Below, in pieces: positions 24,060-31,937 of a stretch of 64,000 nucleotides of DNA (position 1 is its first letter; each line of letters begins with the position of its first letter). Location: the NCBI GenBank assembly GCA_965215025.1, contig CBDCCV010000001.1:868001-932000 (forward strand), given 5' to 3'. The notes under the pieces were generated by a model, which had not been told where the DNA came from, did no database searches, and saw only the letters and a program-made list of their open reading frames with translations. The translations under genes were made by a program, and so were the position numbers. Origin of the DNA: CBDCCV01 sp965215025 (GTDB lineage Bacteria > Bacteroidota > Rhodothermia > Rhodothermales > Salinibacteraceae).

Positions 24060-25183
24060 GCAGCGTAGCGAAAGGGCCATGCAAAGACGCGCTCGAACAG
24101 CAACGACGGGTACGTCCGCCCCACCGCATTCCGCGCCCGCGCCGCCCGCCCTCCGAGCTGGCCGATCCAGCCGGCCCACAGCGATTGCCGCGCGATCCAC
24201 GCCGTTCGGCGGTACCGCGCCCGCTCGAACGCGGCGAACGCGGCTTCGGGCGCAGGCGCTTCTGCGAGACAGCGGGCCAGCGCCGGTGCGTCTTCGATGG
24301 CCATGCAGCCGCCCTGCCCGAGGTTCGGCGTCATGGGGTGAGCCGCGTCTCCTACGAGGACGATCCGGCCCCGATGCCAGGGTTGCGTCGGGGGGCGGTC
24401 GTACGCATCGTCGCGGAGGATGGCCCCGGCCGGCGTCGTCTCGACGGCTTCGGGAACGGGCGCGTGCCAGCGTCCGAAGAGCCGGAGGAGTTCGGCCTTG
24501 CGCGCCTCCGGCCCGGCGTCGTTCTCGCCTTCTGGCCGGTTGTGCGTGGCGTACCAGTACGCCCGTCCGCCGCCCGTGTCGAACAGCCCGAAGCGGCGCC
24601 CATCTCCCCACGTCTCGAACGCCGCGCCGGGACCGAGAGACGGGGGCAGCGGTCCGATGCCGCGCCAGATGGTGTACCCGCGGTAGATCGGCGGATCGTC
24701 CCCGAAGAGCGCGGCGCGCACCCGCGAGCGAAGGCCGTGGGCCCCGACGAGGATCTCGGCCTCCGCCGCGCTGCCGTCCGCGAAGCAGGCGCGGACGCGG
24801 TCGCCGTCGTCCTCGGCCCCGACGAACGTTTTCCCGAGTCTGACGGCACTCTCGGGTAGTGCAGCCCGTAAGGCGCCGAGCAGGTCGGCCCGATGCGCGC
24901 AGAGAGCCGGCGCGCCGTACCCACCGGCGCGGACTCGCAGGAGCGTTCGCCCAGCAGGCGTCTTCACGCTCACCGCGCGGATGGCGCCCGCGCGCGCCTC
25001 AAGGCAGCCGAGCACGCCGAGGCGGCCGAGCACGCGCGTGGCGTTGGGCCAGAGGCTGATCCCCGCCCCCACTTCACGAAGCGCCGTGACCCGCTCGCAA
25101 ACAACGGCTTCGATCCCCGCTTGGCGGAGCGCAAGGGTCGCCGCCAGTCCAGCGATCCCCCCTCCAATGACGAGAGCATCCAC
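24056..25183 (-). CDS. FAD-dependent monooxygenase (PHBH-fold)
   Basis: Cytoplasmic flavoprotein of 375 aa from the group A monooxygenase family. The FAD-binding GGGIAGLAATLALRQAG lies at 7-23 with the Glu/Arg ends of the Rossmann fold, the DG-type region near 150 (VGAHGLRSRVR), and the second FAD motif GDAAHPMTPNLGQGG near 289-303. The latter resembles zeaxanthin epoxidase and salicylate hydroxylase relatives, but the substrate is unknown. Its last codon and stop lie at the tip of repeat element R3. No operon partner is evident. Confidence 0.88.
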   Translation of the reverse strand: MDALVIGGGIAGLAATLALRQAGIEAVVCERVTALREVGAGISLWPNATRVLGRLGVLGCLEARAGAIRAVSVKTPAGRTLLRVRAGGYGAPALCAHRADLLGALRAALPESAVRLGKTFVGAEDDGDRVRACFADGSAAEAEILVGAHGLRSRVRAALFGDDPPIYRGYTIWRGIGPLPPSLGPGAAFETWGDGRRFGLFDTGGGRAYWYATHNRPEGENDAGPEARKAELLRLFGRWHAPVPEAVETTPAGAILRDDAYDRPPTQPWHRGRIVLVGDAAHPMTPNLGQGGCMAIEDAPALARCLAEAPAPEAAFAAFERARYRRTAWIARQSLWAGWIGQLGGRAARARNAVGRTYPSLLFERVFAWPFRYAA

Positions 25184-25237
25184 AGCAGACGGTGGGGGTG
25201 TAAGTTCACAGGCAAGACAACGGTCTGATTTCCGCGC

Positions 25238-26293
25238 CTAAAGCGCCTCGCCCATCTTCCAGAACGCGATGCCGCCGGCCTGCTTTCCCACGTCCACCGA
25301 CGCCACGCGCGTTTCCTTCTCCAGGTCGATCACGTCCACGGCCCCCGGCTCCCCGCCGATGCCCTCGGCCGAGACGAAGGCGTAGCGCCCGTCCGGCGAG
25401 ACGACGACGCCGTGCGTGACGCGCCGGCTGTTCTCAATGCGCGCCGTCTCCGTGCCCGTTTCCAGATCCCAGAGGCCCGTCGTGGCGGCGCCCTTGTAGC
25501 TCACGACGAGCGTTTGGCCGTCCGGCGTGACCTCGAGGTTGTACGGCCCGGCGCCTGTCTCGAAGCGCCGCGTGATCTGCCACTTTTCCAAGTCCACCTC
25601 GGCCACGGCGTCGGCGCCGTTGAGGGCGACGTAGGCTTTTCCTTCGGTCGGGTGAGGCTGGACCCAGGTGGGCTTGGGGTTCTGGCCCGGCAGCTCAAGG
25701 CGGCGCAGGACCTCGAAGGTGGCCGCGTCGATCTCGTAGAGCGCCCCGTCCATCATGCCTACGGAGTAGAGCCGCAGTCCGTCCGGCCCCAGGCGCGCGC
25801 CGTGCGGCATCACACCTGTTTCGACCTGCGCGACCTCCGCCATCGCCTCGGGGTCTACCACCGAGACGGTGCTCTTTTCCAGGGCGCCGTGCAGGTTGAA
25901 GTTGACGACGTAGAGGAGGCCCGTCGCCTCGGAGACCGCCATCGTGGCCGGAAACATGTCCACCTCGACCTCGCCGATCTTTTTGTTCGTCTCCGTGGCG
26001 TACTTGACGACGCGCCCGTAGGGCTGCCCGTGTGCGATGGAGAGGAACCAGTGCTCGCCGCCGGGCGCCACGGCCAGGCCGTGCGGCCCCTCGGTTTCCA
26101 CCGGCCAGCGGCCCACGGGGATCTCCTGCGCGACGGCGGCCTCCTCGCCGTCGAAGCGCACGAGGTACACCGCGTCCTCGGACTCGGCGGCGACGTAGAC
26201 GAAGTAGCTCGGCGGCGTGTCGTCGCCTGCACCGTTCGGCGCGGCGCCGAGCGTGAGGAAGAGGAGCGCGGCGGTGAGGAGAGGGGTACGCAT
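25238..26293 (-). CDS. Exported YVTN-type beta-propeller protein
   Basis: The start MRTPLLTAALLFLTLG gives a 351-aa protein with a signal peptide ending near APNGAG. The body consists of seven or so repeats of the YVTN/YncE kind, for example PHGLAVAPGGEHWFLSIAHG, GARLGPDGLRLYSVGMMDG and THGVVVSPDGRYAFVSAEG. Such propellers often bind ligands or partners in the periplasm or at the surface; no catalytic residues stand out. It stands alone between the monooxygenase and the DUF2442 gene. Confidence 0.85.
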   Translation of the reverse strand: MRTPLLTAALLFLTLGAAPNGAGDDTPPSYFVYVAAESEDAVYLVRFDGEEAAVAQEIPVGRWPVETEGPHGLAVAPGGEHWFLSIAHGQPYGRVVKYATETNKKIGEVEVDMFPATMAVSEATGLLYVVNFNLHGALEKSTVSVVDPEAMAEVAQVETGVMPHGARLGPDGLRLYSVGMMDGALYEIDAATFEVLRRLELPGQNPKPTWVQPHPTEGKAYVALNGADAVAEVDLEKWQITRRFETGAGPYNLEVTPDGQTLVVSYKGAATTGLWDLETGTETARIENSRRVTHGVVVSPDGRYAFVSAEGIGGEPGAVDVIDLEKETRVASVDVGKQAGGIAFWKMGEAL

Positions 26294-26343
26294 AGGACGT
26301 GAGCGGAGGTGAATCACAGTCAGAGAGTCGGGGACGGCGCGGC

Positions 26344-26613
26344 TCAGACCGTCATCTTCGTAGGCACGCTTTCGAGGTAGAGCGTGTCGTAGCTCAGCCC
26401 CTGCCCGCGCGGCCATTCTACGGACCCGAACTCTACGTACGCCTCTCGGAAGTAGGCCTCGTCGCGCAGCTCTTGGAAGATGCCGAAGTCAAGGTGCGGC
26501 TTCGCGTCGAAGTCGCGCACCTCGCCGCCCTCAAAGATGAGGCGCAGCACGTGGTCGTCGAGAGGCTGAACGTCTATCACGTCGGGGTTCATCGGCTTAA
26601 GGGGTCTATCCAT
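26344..26613 (-). CDS. DUF2442 domain protein
   Basis: Small cytoplasmic protein, 89 aa, or 82 aa from MNPDVIDVQPLDD. The core VIDVQPLDDHVLRLIFEGGEVRDFD and the C-terminal GSVEWPRGQGLSYDTLYLES are the DUF2442 signature. It overlaps the DUF4160 gene upstream by 25 bp in another frame. This pair occurs together in many genomes and is often suspected to be a toxin-antitoxin-like module, though without firm proof. Confidence 0.9.
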   Translation of the reverse strand: MDRPLKPMNPDVIDVQPLDDHVLRLIFEGGEVRDFDAKPHLDFGIFQELRDEAYFREAYVEFGSVEWPRGQGLSYDTLYLESVPTKMTV

Positions 26614-26861
26614 TCGAGCGCTTCGCCGCGCAGGGCGCGTTGCCAGTTCCCTTCCAACGCCGCGCGTCGGGCCGCGATCCAGTCCTGCACGCGCCGGGTT
26701 TGCTTGTTCCCCAGCCGGCCCGCGAGCCGTTCTCCCGTTTCGATGGAGAAGGACGCCTTGTATTCGCCGTAGCGCACGTGGACGTGCGGGGCGTGGTGCT
26801 GCTGCACATCCCGGAAATACATGTAGACGAAGATGCCATAGAACTCCGAGATGCGCGGCAT
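26589..26861 (-). CDS. DUF4160 domain protein
   Basis: A 90-aa protein with the family signature PRISEFYGIFVYMYFRDVQQ at the N-terminus, then HHAPHVHVRYGEYKASFSI and a basic C-terminal half. The His-rich HHAPHVH block is invariant in the family and could bind metal or nucleic acid. It is translated just ahead of the DUF2442 gene with overlapping reading frames. Its start lies at the edge of a broken DUF5615 toxin gene. Confidence 0.9.
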   Translation of the reverse strand: MPRISEFYGIFVYMYFRDVQQHHAPHVHVRYGEYKASFSIETGERLAGRLGNKQTRRVQDWIAARRAALEGNWQRALRGEALEWIDPLSR

Positions 26862-26953
26862 AGGAGGCGCTTCCGTTGAAGCCAGAGTCCTTGCTTACGA
26901 TGAGGTGATCAGCCGGGCCTCGGAGAAAGATTTTGGCCGAGGAGCAGCTTCAT
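26862..26953 (-). pseudogene. Remnant of a DUF5615 PIN-like toxin gene
   Basis: The ATG at 26953 overlaps the DUF433 stop codon in ATGA, as is normal for the DUF433-DUF5615 pair. It encodes MKLLLGQNLSPRPG and then a stop. In the next frame, without a gap, comes ADHLIVSKDSGFNGSASY, which matches the later part of the toxin (usually IVTKDxDF). About 40-50 residues between are missing, so an internal deletion plus frameshift has destroyed it. The conserved first Asp (LLDQNL) is also Gly. Confidence 0.7.
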
Positions 26954-27177
26954 CCGGCCGCCGCGAGCGTGCGGCGTTCGCGCTCGGCCGCGTATTCGAG
27001 GCTCGCAAGGATGTCCTTTCTCCTCTCCAGATAGGGGAAGTCGGCCAGCACCTCGTCATACGTCATGCCCGAGGCCAAGTAGCTGAGCACATCGTAAACG
27101 GAGATGCGCTCCCCGCGAATGCAGGGCTTGCCGCTGCGCTTGCCGGGTTCGAGCGTGATCCGGTCTTCGTAGCTCAT
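26950..27177 (-). CDS. DUF433 antitoxin-like protein (VapB45-type)
   Basis: A 75-aa helix-turn-helix-like protein with the DUF433 pattern: ITLEPGKRSGKPCIRGERIS at 7-26, VYDVLSYLASGMTYDEVLADFP at 27-48 and a C-terminal LASLEYAAERERR. DUF433 proteins are antitoxins for DUF5615 PIN-like nucleases encoded directly downstream. Here that partner is a broken remnant, so this antitoxin appears orphaned. Confidence 0.9.
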   Translation of the reverse strand: MSYEDRITLEPGKRSGKPCIRGERISVYDVLSYLASGMTYDEVLADFPYLERRKDILASLEYAAERERRTLAAAG

Positions 27178-27204
27178 GGTGCTTCTTGCAACGGAGTGCT
27201 GTTG

Positions 27205-27384
27205 TCAAGCTCGAACAGCGCTCCAGCCTTCGGGTTCTCCTACGCCAAACGAACCGGAAAGGCTGGCGCTGTCGAGATGGAGGACGAACTCGAGGTCGGT
27301 AACATTTTTGCGGCAGACAAGTCGCAGCCCCAACCATTCCTCAAAATCCGTCTCAGGCGATTCCGCAAAGTAGTTATGAACCTG
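27205..27384 (-). other. Short gap with a protein-like frame lacking a start
   Basis: Between DUF433 and the Sel1 gene, a minus-strand frame reads QVQVHNYFAESPETDFEEWL and ends GVGEPEGWSAVRA before a stop. Its composition looks protein-like, but there is no ATG/GTG start and a stop codon stands directly before it. It could be a gene fragment or chance. Confidence 0.2.
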
Positions 27385-27900
27385 AACTTGTTACTCTTCT
27401 CCTTGACAATGACGTTGCTTCTCGGCGCGTGCCATGACGCCGCGTCGCTTTCGCCCCAGGAGCAGTACGCGCAGGCCGTCGTCTACGCCGAGGCCGGAGA
27501 CGAAGAACGGGCAGAAAAGCTGGCGCGGCTGGCGGTCCAGGGGGGCCACCTGGACGCGCACGTGCTGCTCGGCAACATTATGTTTTTGAAAAAAGACGAG
27601 GAGGAGGCCATGCGCCTGTGGCAAGGCGCGGCGGATGGCGGCAACGCAGAGGCGCAGCGCGCCCTCGGCTTCCATCTCTACGTGGAAGACCGCTACGAAG
27701 AAGCCTTCGTGTGGACGCGGCGCGCGGCGGAGCAGGGTAACCCGGCGGCGCAGTACCTCATGTACCTGCACTACCGGGAAGGCCACGGCGTCCCGTACGA
27801 CTTCGACCAGGCCATGCACTGGCTCCGGCGGTCCGCCGCGCAGAGCTACGACTCCGCCGTGAAGAGCCTGCGCGGGATGGAGCACCAGGGCTTGCTCTAA
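27376..27900 (+). CDS. Sel1-repeat lipoprotein
   Basis: The start MNLNLLLFSLTMTLLLGAC gives a 174-aa protein with a signal peptide and lipobox LLGAC. About three to four Sel1-like repeats follow: GHLDAHVLLGNIMFLKKDEE, GNAEAQRALGFHLYVEDRYE, GNPAAQYLMYLHYREGHGV and SYDSAVKSLRGM. Sel1 repeats form alpha-solenoid protein-binding surfaces, often in envelope signalling or peptidoglycan-related complexes. No partner is indicated by the neighbours. Confidence 0.88.
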   Translation: MNLNLLLFSLTMTLLLGACHDAASLSPQEQYAQAVVYAEAGDEERAEKLARLAVQGGHLDAHVLLGNIMFLKKDEEEAMRLWQGAADGGNAEAQRALGFHLYVEDRYEEAFVWTRRAAEQGNPAAQYLMYLHYREGHGVPYDFDQAMHWLRRSAAQSYDSAVKSLRGMEHQGLL

Positions 27901-27915
27901 GCCGGGCGGGCCGGG

Positions 27916-28247
27916 TTATTCCACTGAGGCTGTCGGCTCGTCACTTTCGCCGGGCTGCTTCAGCTTCACGACCCAGAGGCCGCTGTTCCAGTCCGAGAAG
28001 AAGAGGTGGCCCTTGTGCGGCTGCGGCCCCCACGCCATCGGCGCGTTGGGGATCTTGCCGTCGGGGTCGTCCGGGAAGAAGCGCGCTACCTCGCGGCCCT
28101 GCTCGTAGAGGTTGCCCATCAGATCGCCCGAGATGTCCACCACGCGCAGGCCGCCGTTGTAGTAGGCCACGTAGAGGAGGTCCTCCTCGTCATCGACCCA
28201 GTAGTTGTGTGAGCCGGCTTCGGGGACGCGGTAGCGCGCCACCCGAA
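27916..28247 (-). pseudogene. 3' fragment of an LVIVD-repeat protein gene
   Basis: The last about 107 codons of a large beta-propeller-like LVIVD protein remain: RVPEAGSHNYWVDDEEDLLY, then VAYYNGGLRVVDISGDLMG and PQPHKGHLFFSDWNSGLWVV. Upstream of RVARYR the similarity stops and the frame runs on as Arg-rich sequence antisense to the Nudix gene. The full family protein is several hundred residues long, so the 5' part has been deleted or replaced. The intact parent may lie elsewhere in the genome. Confidence 0.75.
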
Positions 28248-28255
28248 TATTTTGC
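28248..28255 (+). promoter_or_regulatory. Candidate -7 promoter box of the Nudix gene
   Basis: TATTTTGC, identical to the box before the MBL-rhodanese gene, lies about 60 bp upstream of the Nudix ATG. It sits exactly at the break point of the truncated LVIVD gene. Confidence 0.35.
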
Positions 28256-28314
28256 AAGGCGCGAAACCGCGCGCCACGCCGCGCCCTGCCGACCGATCCG
28301 CCCCCTCTGCGCCC

Positions 28315-29007
28315 ATGCTCCTTTTCTACGCCGCGCCCGCTGCCCGTTTGCCCGCCATCCGCTACGACGGGCTGCGCGGGGACGTGCGGCTCCAGCCCAC
28401 GCTCGAAGCGGCACGGCAAGAGGCCGCCGCCGAGAATCACCACCGCGTGCTCGTCATCGACGCGGCGTGGCTGAGTGGCGTGGCGATGCGGGCGGCGTTC
28501 GAGGCGGAGGTGCGCGTCGAGGCCGTGCCGCCGGCGGCCCTCTGCAACCTCGATCCGTACCGCGCGCCCGTGCCTGTCGAGGCCGGCGGCGGCTACGTGG
28601 TGCGCCCCGGCGCAGAAGATTCCGAGGGGCCGGAGGTGCTGCTCATCTACCGGCGCGGCGCGTGGGACCTGCCCAAAGGCAAGCGCGACGCGGGCGAGAC
28701 CGTCGAGGAGTGCGCGCTGCGCGAGGTGCACGAAGAGATCGGCGCGCGCCTCGGGCCGGGCGGGCTGCGCCTCGTCCGCGCGCTCGGGCCGACGGTGCAC
28801 GGTTACGCGCATAAGGACGGCTACGCCGTCAAGACCACGCATTGGTTCCTCATGCACACCCCGCAAGAGGGGTTCACGCCCGAGGCGCGCGAAGGCATCG
28901 AAGCGGTTGCGTGGGTCGCCTGGCGTGAGGCGCAGGAGCGCCTTAGCTACGCCAGCCTGCGCCAGCACATAGAAAAGCTCAGCGGAGCGGATCTCCTGAA
29001 GAGGTAA
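28315..29007 (+). CDS. Nudix hydrolase
   Basis: A 230-aa protein starting MLLFYAAPAARLP. The C-terminal Nudix domain (about 85-215) contains the box G-x5-E-x7-REVHEEIG beginning at GKRDAGET near 122, and LIYRRGAWDLPKGKR just before it, which resembles enzymes acting on nucleotide diphosphate compounds. The N-terminal 80 residues have no recognised domain. The KTTHWFLMHTPQEGF segment is typical of NUDIX proteins found in Bacteroidota. It is monocistronic, and the substrate is unknown. Confidence 0.9.
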   Translation: MLLFYAAPAARLPAIRYDGLRGDVRLQPTLEAARQEAAAENHHRVLVIDAAWLSGVAMRAAFEAEVRVEAVPPAALCNLDPYRAPVPVEAGGGYVVRPGAEDSEGPEVLLIYRRGAWDLPKGKRDAGETVEECALREVHEEIGARLGPGGLRLVRALGPTVHGYAHKDGYAVKTTHWFLMHTPQEGFTPEAREGIEAVAWVAWREAQERLSYASLRQHIEKLSGADLLKR

Positions 29008-29289
29008 CGATCAAGTCTCCGCGCGCGTGCCGGTAGAAAAGAAACGGCGGCGCGCGCTATGTTACCGAGCGCACAGCGCGGAAAATGGCAACTGCTTAGT
29101 TCCTCGAAGCATCCTGCCTTCTAAAGTCGGTTCTGTTTGAGCAGCGTTGCGGAAAAAGCCGCGAGCGTGAAGAAGTCTGCCCAGCGTTGTATCTTCTTTG
29201 CTGACGAAGATGCCGGCACAGGAAGCGCCAAGGCTTGGATGCCTTCATCTGCTTCCGAACATCCTACCAACCGAGCAAGGTGATCCCGC

Positions 29290-30159
29290 ATGGCGAATCA
29301 GGTACGACGGACGGCAGAGCGCGGCGCGCGCAAGGCGACGGACACGCCCGGCCGCAGCGATTGGCTCGACACGTTTGCGCGCATCGGCTACGTGGCCAAG
29401 GGCGTGGTGTACACTATCGTTGGGGTGCTGGCCGTGCAGGCGGCCTTCGGCTCGGGCGGGCAGACGACGGGTTCGCGCGGCGCCCTGCACGAGATCGCCT
29501 CGCAGTCGTTCGGGCAGATCCTCCTCGTCTTAACAGGCATCGGCCTTCTGGGCTATGCCATCTGGCGCCTCGTGGCCGCCGCGCTCGACCCCTCAAACGA
29601 GGGCACCGACGCGAAGGGCCTCGTCAAGCGCACGGGCTACGCCGTGAGCGGGCTGATCAACGGCGCGCTCGCCGTCCTGGCGCTGCGGATCGCGTTTGGC
29701 TCAGGTGGCGGTGGCGGCGGCGGCTCGCGGCAGACGATGACGGCCAAGCTCATGAGCCAGCCCTTCGGGCTGTGGCTCGTGGGCATCGTGGGCGCCATCA
29801 TCATCGGCGTGGGGCTGTACCACTTCTATAAGGCGTACAAGGCCAAGTTTATGGAGAAGTACGCCGCCGGCGAGATGAGCGCCACCGAGCGCACCTGGGC
29901 CAGGCGCATCGGGCGCGTGGGGTTGTCGGCGCGCGCAGTGGTGTTCTGCATGATCGGCACGTTCTTCATCCAGGCCGCTTTGCAGGCCGACCCGAGCGAG
30001 GCCGGCGGGCTGGACAAGGCGCTCCAGGAGCTTCAGCAGCAGCCCTACGGCCCGTGGCTCTTGGGCCTCGTCGCCATCGGGCTGGTGTGCTACGGCGTGT
30101 ACTGCTTCTCGTACGCGCGCTACCGCCACTTCGAGACGCAGCAGACGCGCGCCACCTGA
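29290..30159 (+). CDS. DUF1206 domain membrane protein
   Basis: Inner-membrane protein of 289 aa with three tandem DUF1206 modules, each of two helices: ARIGYVAKGVVYTIVGVLAV near 30-49, KRTGYAVSGLINGALAVLAL near 115-134 and GRVGLSARAVVFCMIGTFF near 213-231. Each module also has the conserved GxxxLxxxGIGLLGYxxYR-like second helix. A Gly run (GGGGGGG) lies at about 138-145. The function is unknown; the family is widespread in stress-tolerant bacteria. It is preceded by an intergenic region of 282 bp with no other gene. Confidence 0.9.
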   Translation: MANQVRRTAERGARKATDTPGRSDWLDTFARIGYVAKGVVYTIVGVLAVQAAFGSGGQTTGSRGALHEIASQSFGQILLVLTGIGLLGYAIWRLVAAALDPSNEGTDAKGLVKRTGYAVSGLINGALAVLALRIAFGSGGGGGGGSRQTMTAKLMSQPFGLWLVGIVGAIIIGVGLYHFYKAYKAKFMEKYAAGEMSATERTWARRIGRVGLSARAVVFCMIGTFFIQAALQADPSEAGGLDKALQELQQQPYGPWLLGLVAIGLVCYGVYCFSYARYRHFETQQTRAT

Positions 30160-30250
30160 GTTCGGGCGCAGGGAAGCGCAGTTCTTTTCTTCTGACCCGA
30201 AGCCGCGTGGGCTACGCGGATAAACGCAAGCGCAGAAACCGCGCAGCGCC

Positions 30251-31591
30251 TCACGACGAGGCCGCGCTGCGGGCCTCGACCTCCGCCGGGCGTGACGAGG
30301 CGTCGCCGCCCGACTCCTCGGGCGCGAACTCGTCCCACACCTCTTCGACGCACTCCAGGAGCCGGTCGATGTCCGCCTTCGTGTGCGTGGCCATCAGGCT
30401 GATGCGGAAGCGCTGCTTCGAGACGGGGACGGCTGGGTACTCGATGGTGTTGAGGAAGATGCCCATCTTGTGAAAGCGGAAGGCCGCCCGGCGGATGTTC
30501 ATCGTCATGGGCAGGTGGAGCGGGATGATGGCCGTCTCCGGCTCGCCGATGTCGAAGCCCAGGCGCCGCAGCCCCTCGGCCGTGTAGCGGATGTTCTCCC
30601 AGAGGCGCGCGTGGATCTGAGGCTCGCGCTCGAGGAGGTCCAGCCCGGCCAGGACGGCGGCCACGACCTGCGGCGGGAGCGAGGCCGAGAACACGTACGA
30701 GCGCGCGAAAAAGCGCATGTAGTCGGCGATGGCCTGTGAGGTGGAGACGAACCCGCCGACGACGCCGAACGCCTTGCTGAACGTGCCCCAGTTGACGGCT
30801 ACCGCGTCCGAGACGCCGTACGCCTTGGCCGTGCCCGCGCCGCTCGGCCCGGTCACGCCGGTGCCGTGGGCGTCATCTACGATGAGGTGGGCGCCGTGCT
30901 TTTGGCAGAGGCGGGCCACCTCGTCCAAGGGGGCCGTGTCGCCGTCCATCGAGTACGCGCCCTCGACGCCTACGAAGAGGTCGCCGCGCCCGTCGGTGTC
31001 AGCCGCTTCGAGGAGCTGGGCGAGTTCTTCGGTGTCGTTGTGCGCGAACTTGGCTGAAGAAGCGCTCGTCATCTTCAGCCCGTCGTGGAAAGAGGCGTGG
31101 CAGTAGGCGTCGTAGATCACCGTGTCGTGCCGGTCGGCGAGGCAGCTCACCAGGCCGACGTTGGCGCCGTAGCCGCTGTGGAAGAGCACGGTGTCTTCGG
31201 TGCCCTTGAGGGCGGAGAGGCGTGCTTCCAGCTCGTCGTGCAGCGCGGTGTAGCCGTTGAGGAGCGGCGGGCCGCCCACGCCGGCCCCGTACGTGTGCAA
31301 AGCCTCGGCCACGCGCTCCTTGACGTATGGGTGGTTGGCCAGGCCGAGGTAGTTGTTCGACCCGAACATGAGCATCCGGCGCGGTTTGCCGGTGTGGCGG
31401 TCGAGCACCTCCACCTCGCGGTCCGCCGCCGAAGAGACGAGGCGCAAGTGCATACTGTCGCCGCGGCCGATACCGCGCCGAATCCAATCTGAAAAGAAGT
31501 CGGTGCGGCCTTTCAGGTCGAGACGGCGGCCACGGAGCAGGATTTCTCGTAAGTCAAAGTTCTCTCCCCCGGAAGCGGCATGTTGCTCCAT
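30251..31591 (-). CDS. PLP-dependent alpha-oxoamine synthase, candidate cysteate/serine acyltransferase
   Basis: Enzyme of 446 aa in the alpha-oxoamine synthase family (serine palmitoyltransferase, KBL, BioF). Landmarks are FGSNNYLGLANHPYV near 77-91, DDAHGTGVTGPSG near 237-249 and the Schiff-base Lys K273 in TFSKAFG. The N-terminal extension of about 60 residues before MHLRLVSS and the LMATHTKADID tail resemble Bacteroidota enzymes that condense acyl groups with serine or cysteate to start sphingolipids or sulfonolipids. A phosphosulfolactate synthase gene at 3875-4684 favours the cysteate role. It stands alone. Confidence 0.85.
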   Translation of the reverse strand: MEQHAASGGENFDLREILLRGRRLDLKGRTDFFSDWIRRGIGRGDSMHLRLVSSAADREVEVLDRHTGKPRRMLMFGSNNYLGLANHPYVKERVAEALHTYGAGVGGPPLLNGYTALHDELEARLSALKGTEDTVLFHSGYGANVGLVSCLADRHDTVIYDAYCHASFHDGLKMTSASSAKFAHNDTEELAQLLEAADTDGRGDLFVGVEGAYSMDGDTAPLDEVARLCQKHGAHLIVDDAHGTGVTGPSGAGTAKAYGVSDAVAVNWGTFSKAFGVVGGFVSTSQAIADYMRFFARSYVFSASLPPQVVAAVLAGLDLLEREPQIHARLWENIRYTAEGLRRLGFDIGEPETAIIPLHLPMTMNIRRAAFRFHKMGIFLNTIEYPAVPVSKQRFRISLMATHTKADIDRLLECVEEVWDEFAPEESGGDASSRPAEVEARSAASS

Positions 31592-31937
31592 GAAAAGTCT
31601 CCTCTAAAAATTGTTGGACAAGTAGATGTTAGAGCCAAACTCTTACAAAAGATTGAGCCAAAAGTGCTGGCCTCGTAATCAAGAGCGCGCTCATTGCTTT
31701 TGCAAAATAATAACAACAGAAGAGGAATTCACGGGGAGCATGTTAAAAAAGGTTGATACCTCGGCAACAGGAAAACCGATCTTTTTTAGCCGCCCCACGC
31801 TACGCTGATGACCTGGCAAAAAGCACTTTTTCGTATTCCCGTGCGATGGCCAGCGAGGAGAAATGCCCAGGCATGAAGTTTGTGTAAGTTAGCAATCGTG
31901 TCTTCAACTGCAACAACCAAGCGCCAGGGACCCGGCC
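31592..31937. other. AT-rich intergenic stretch of unusual composition
   Basis: About 345 bp that is markedly AT-richer than the rest of the window, with runs such as AAAATAATAACAACAGAAG and GTTAAAAAAGG. No intact gene is visible. A minus-strand frame ending near 31803 (AWLLQLKTRLLTYTNFMPGH) looks like the tail of a decayed protein. This is probably a remnant of foreign DNA. Confidence 0.4.

Noticed and set aside
26851..27375. Long upstream extension of the Sel1 lipoprotein frame
   Set aside because: The extension overlaps DUF433 on the other strand, and a signal peptide with lipobox begins at 27376.
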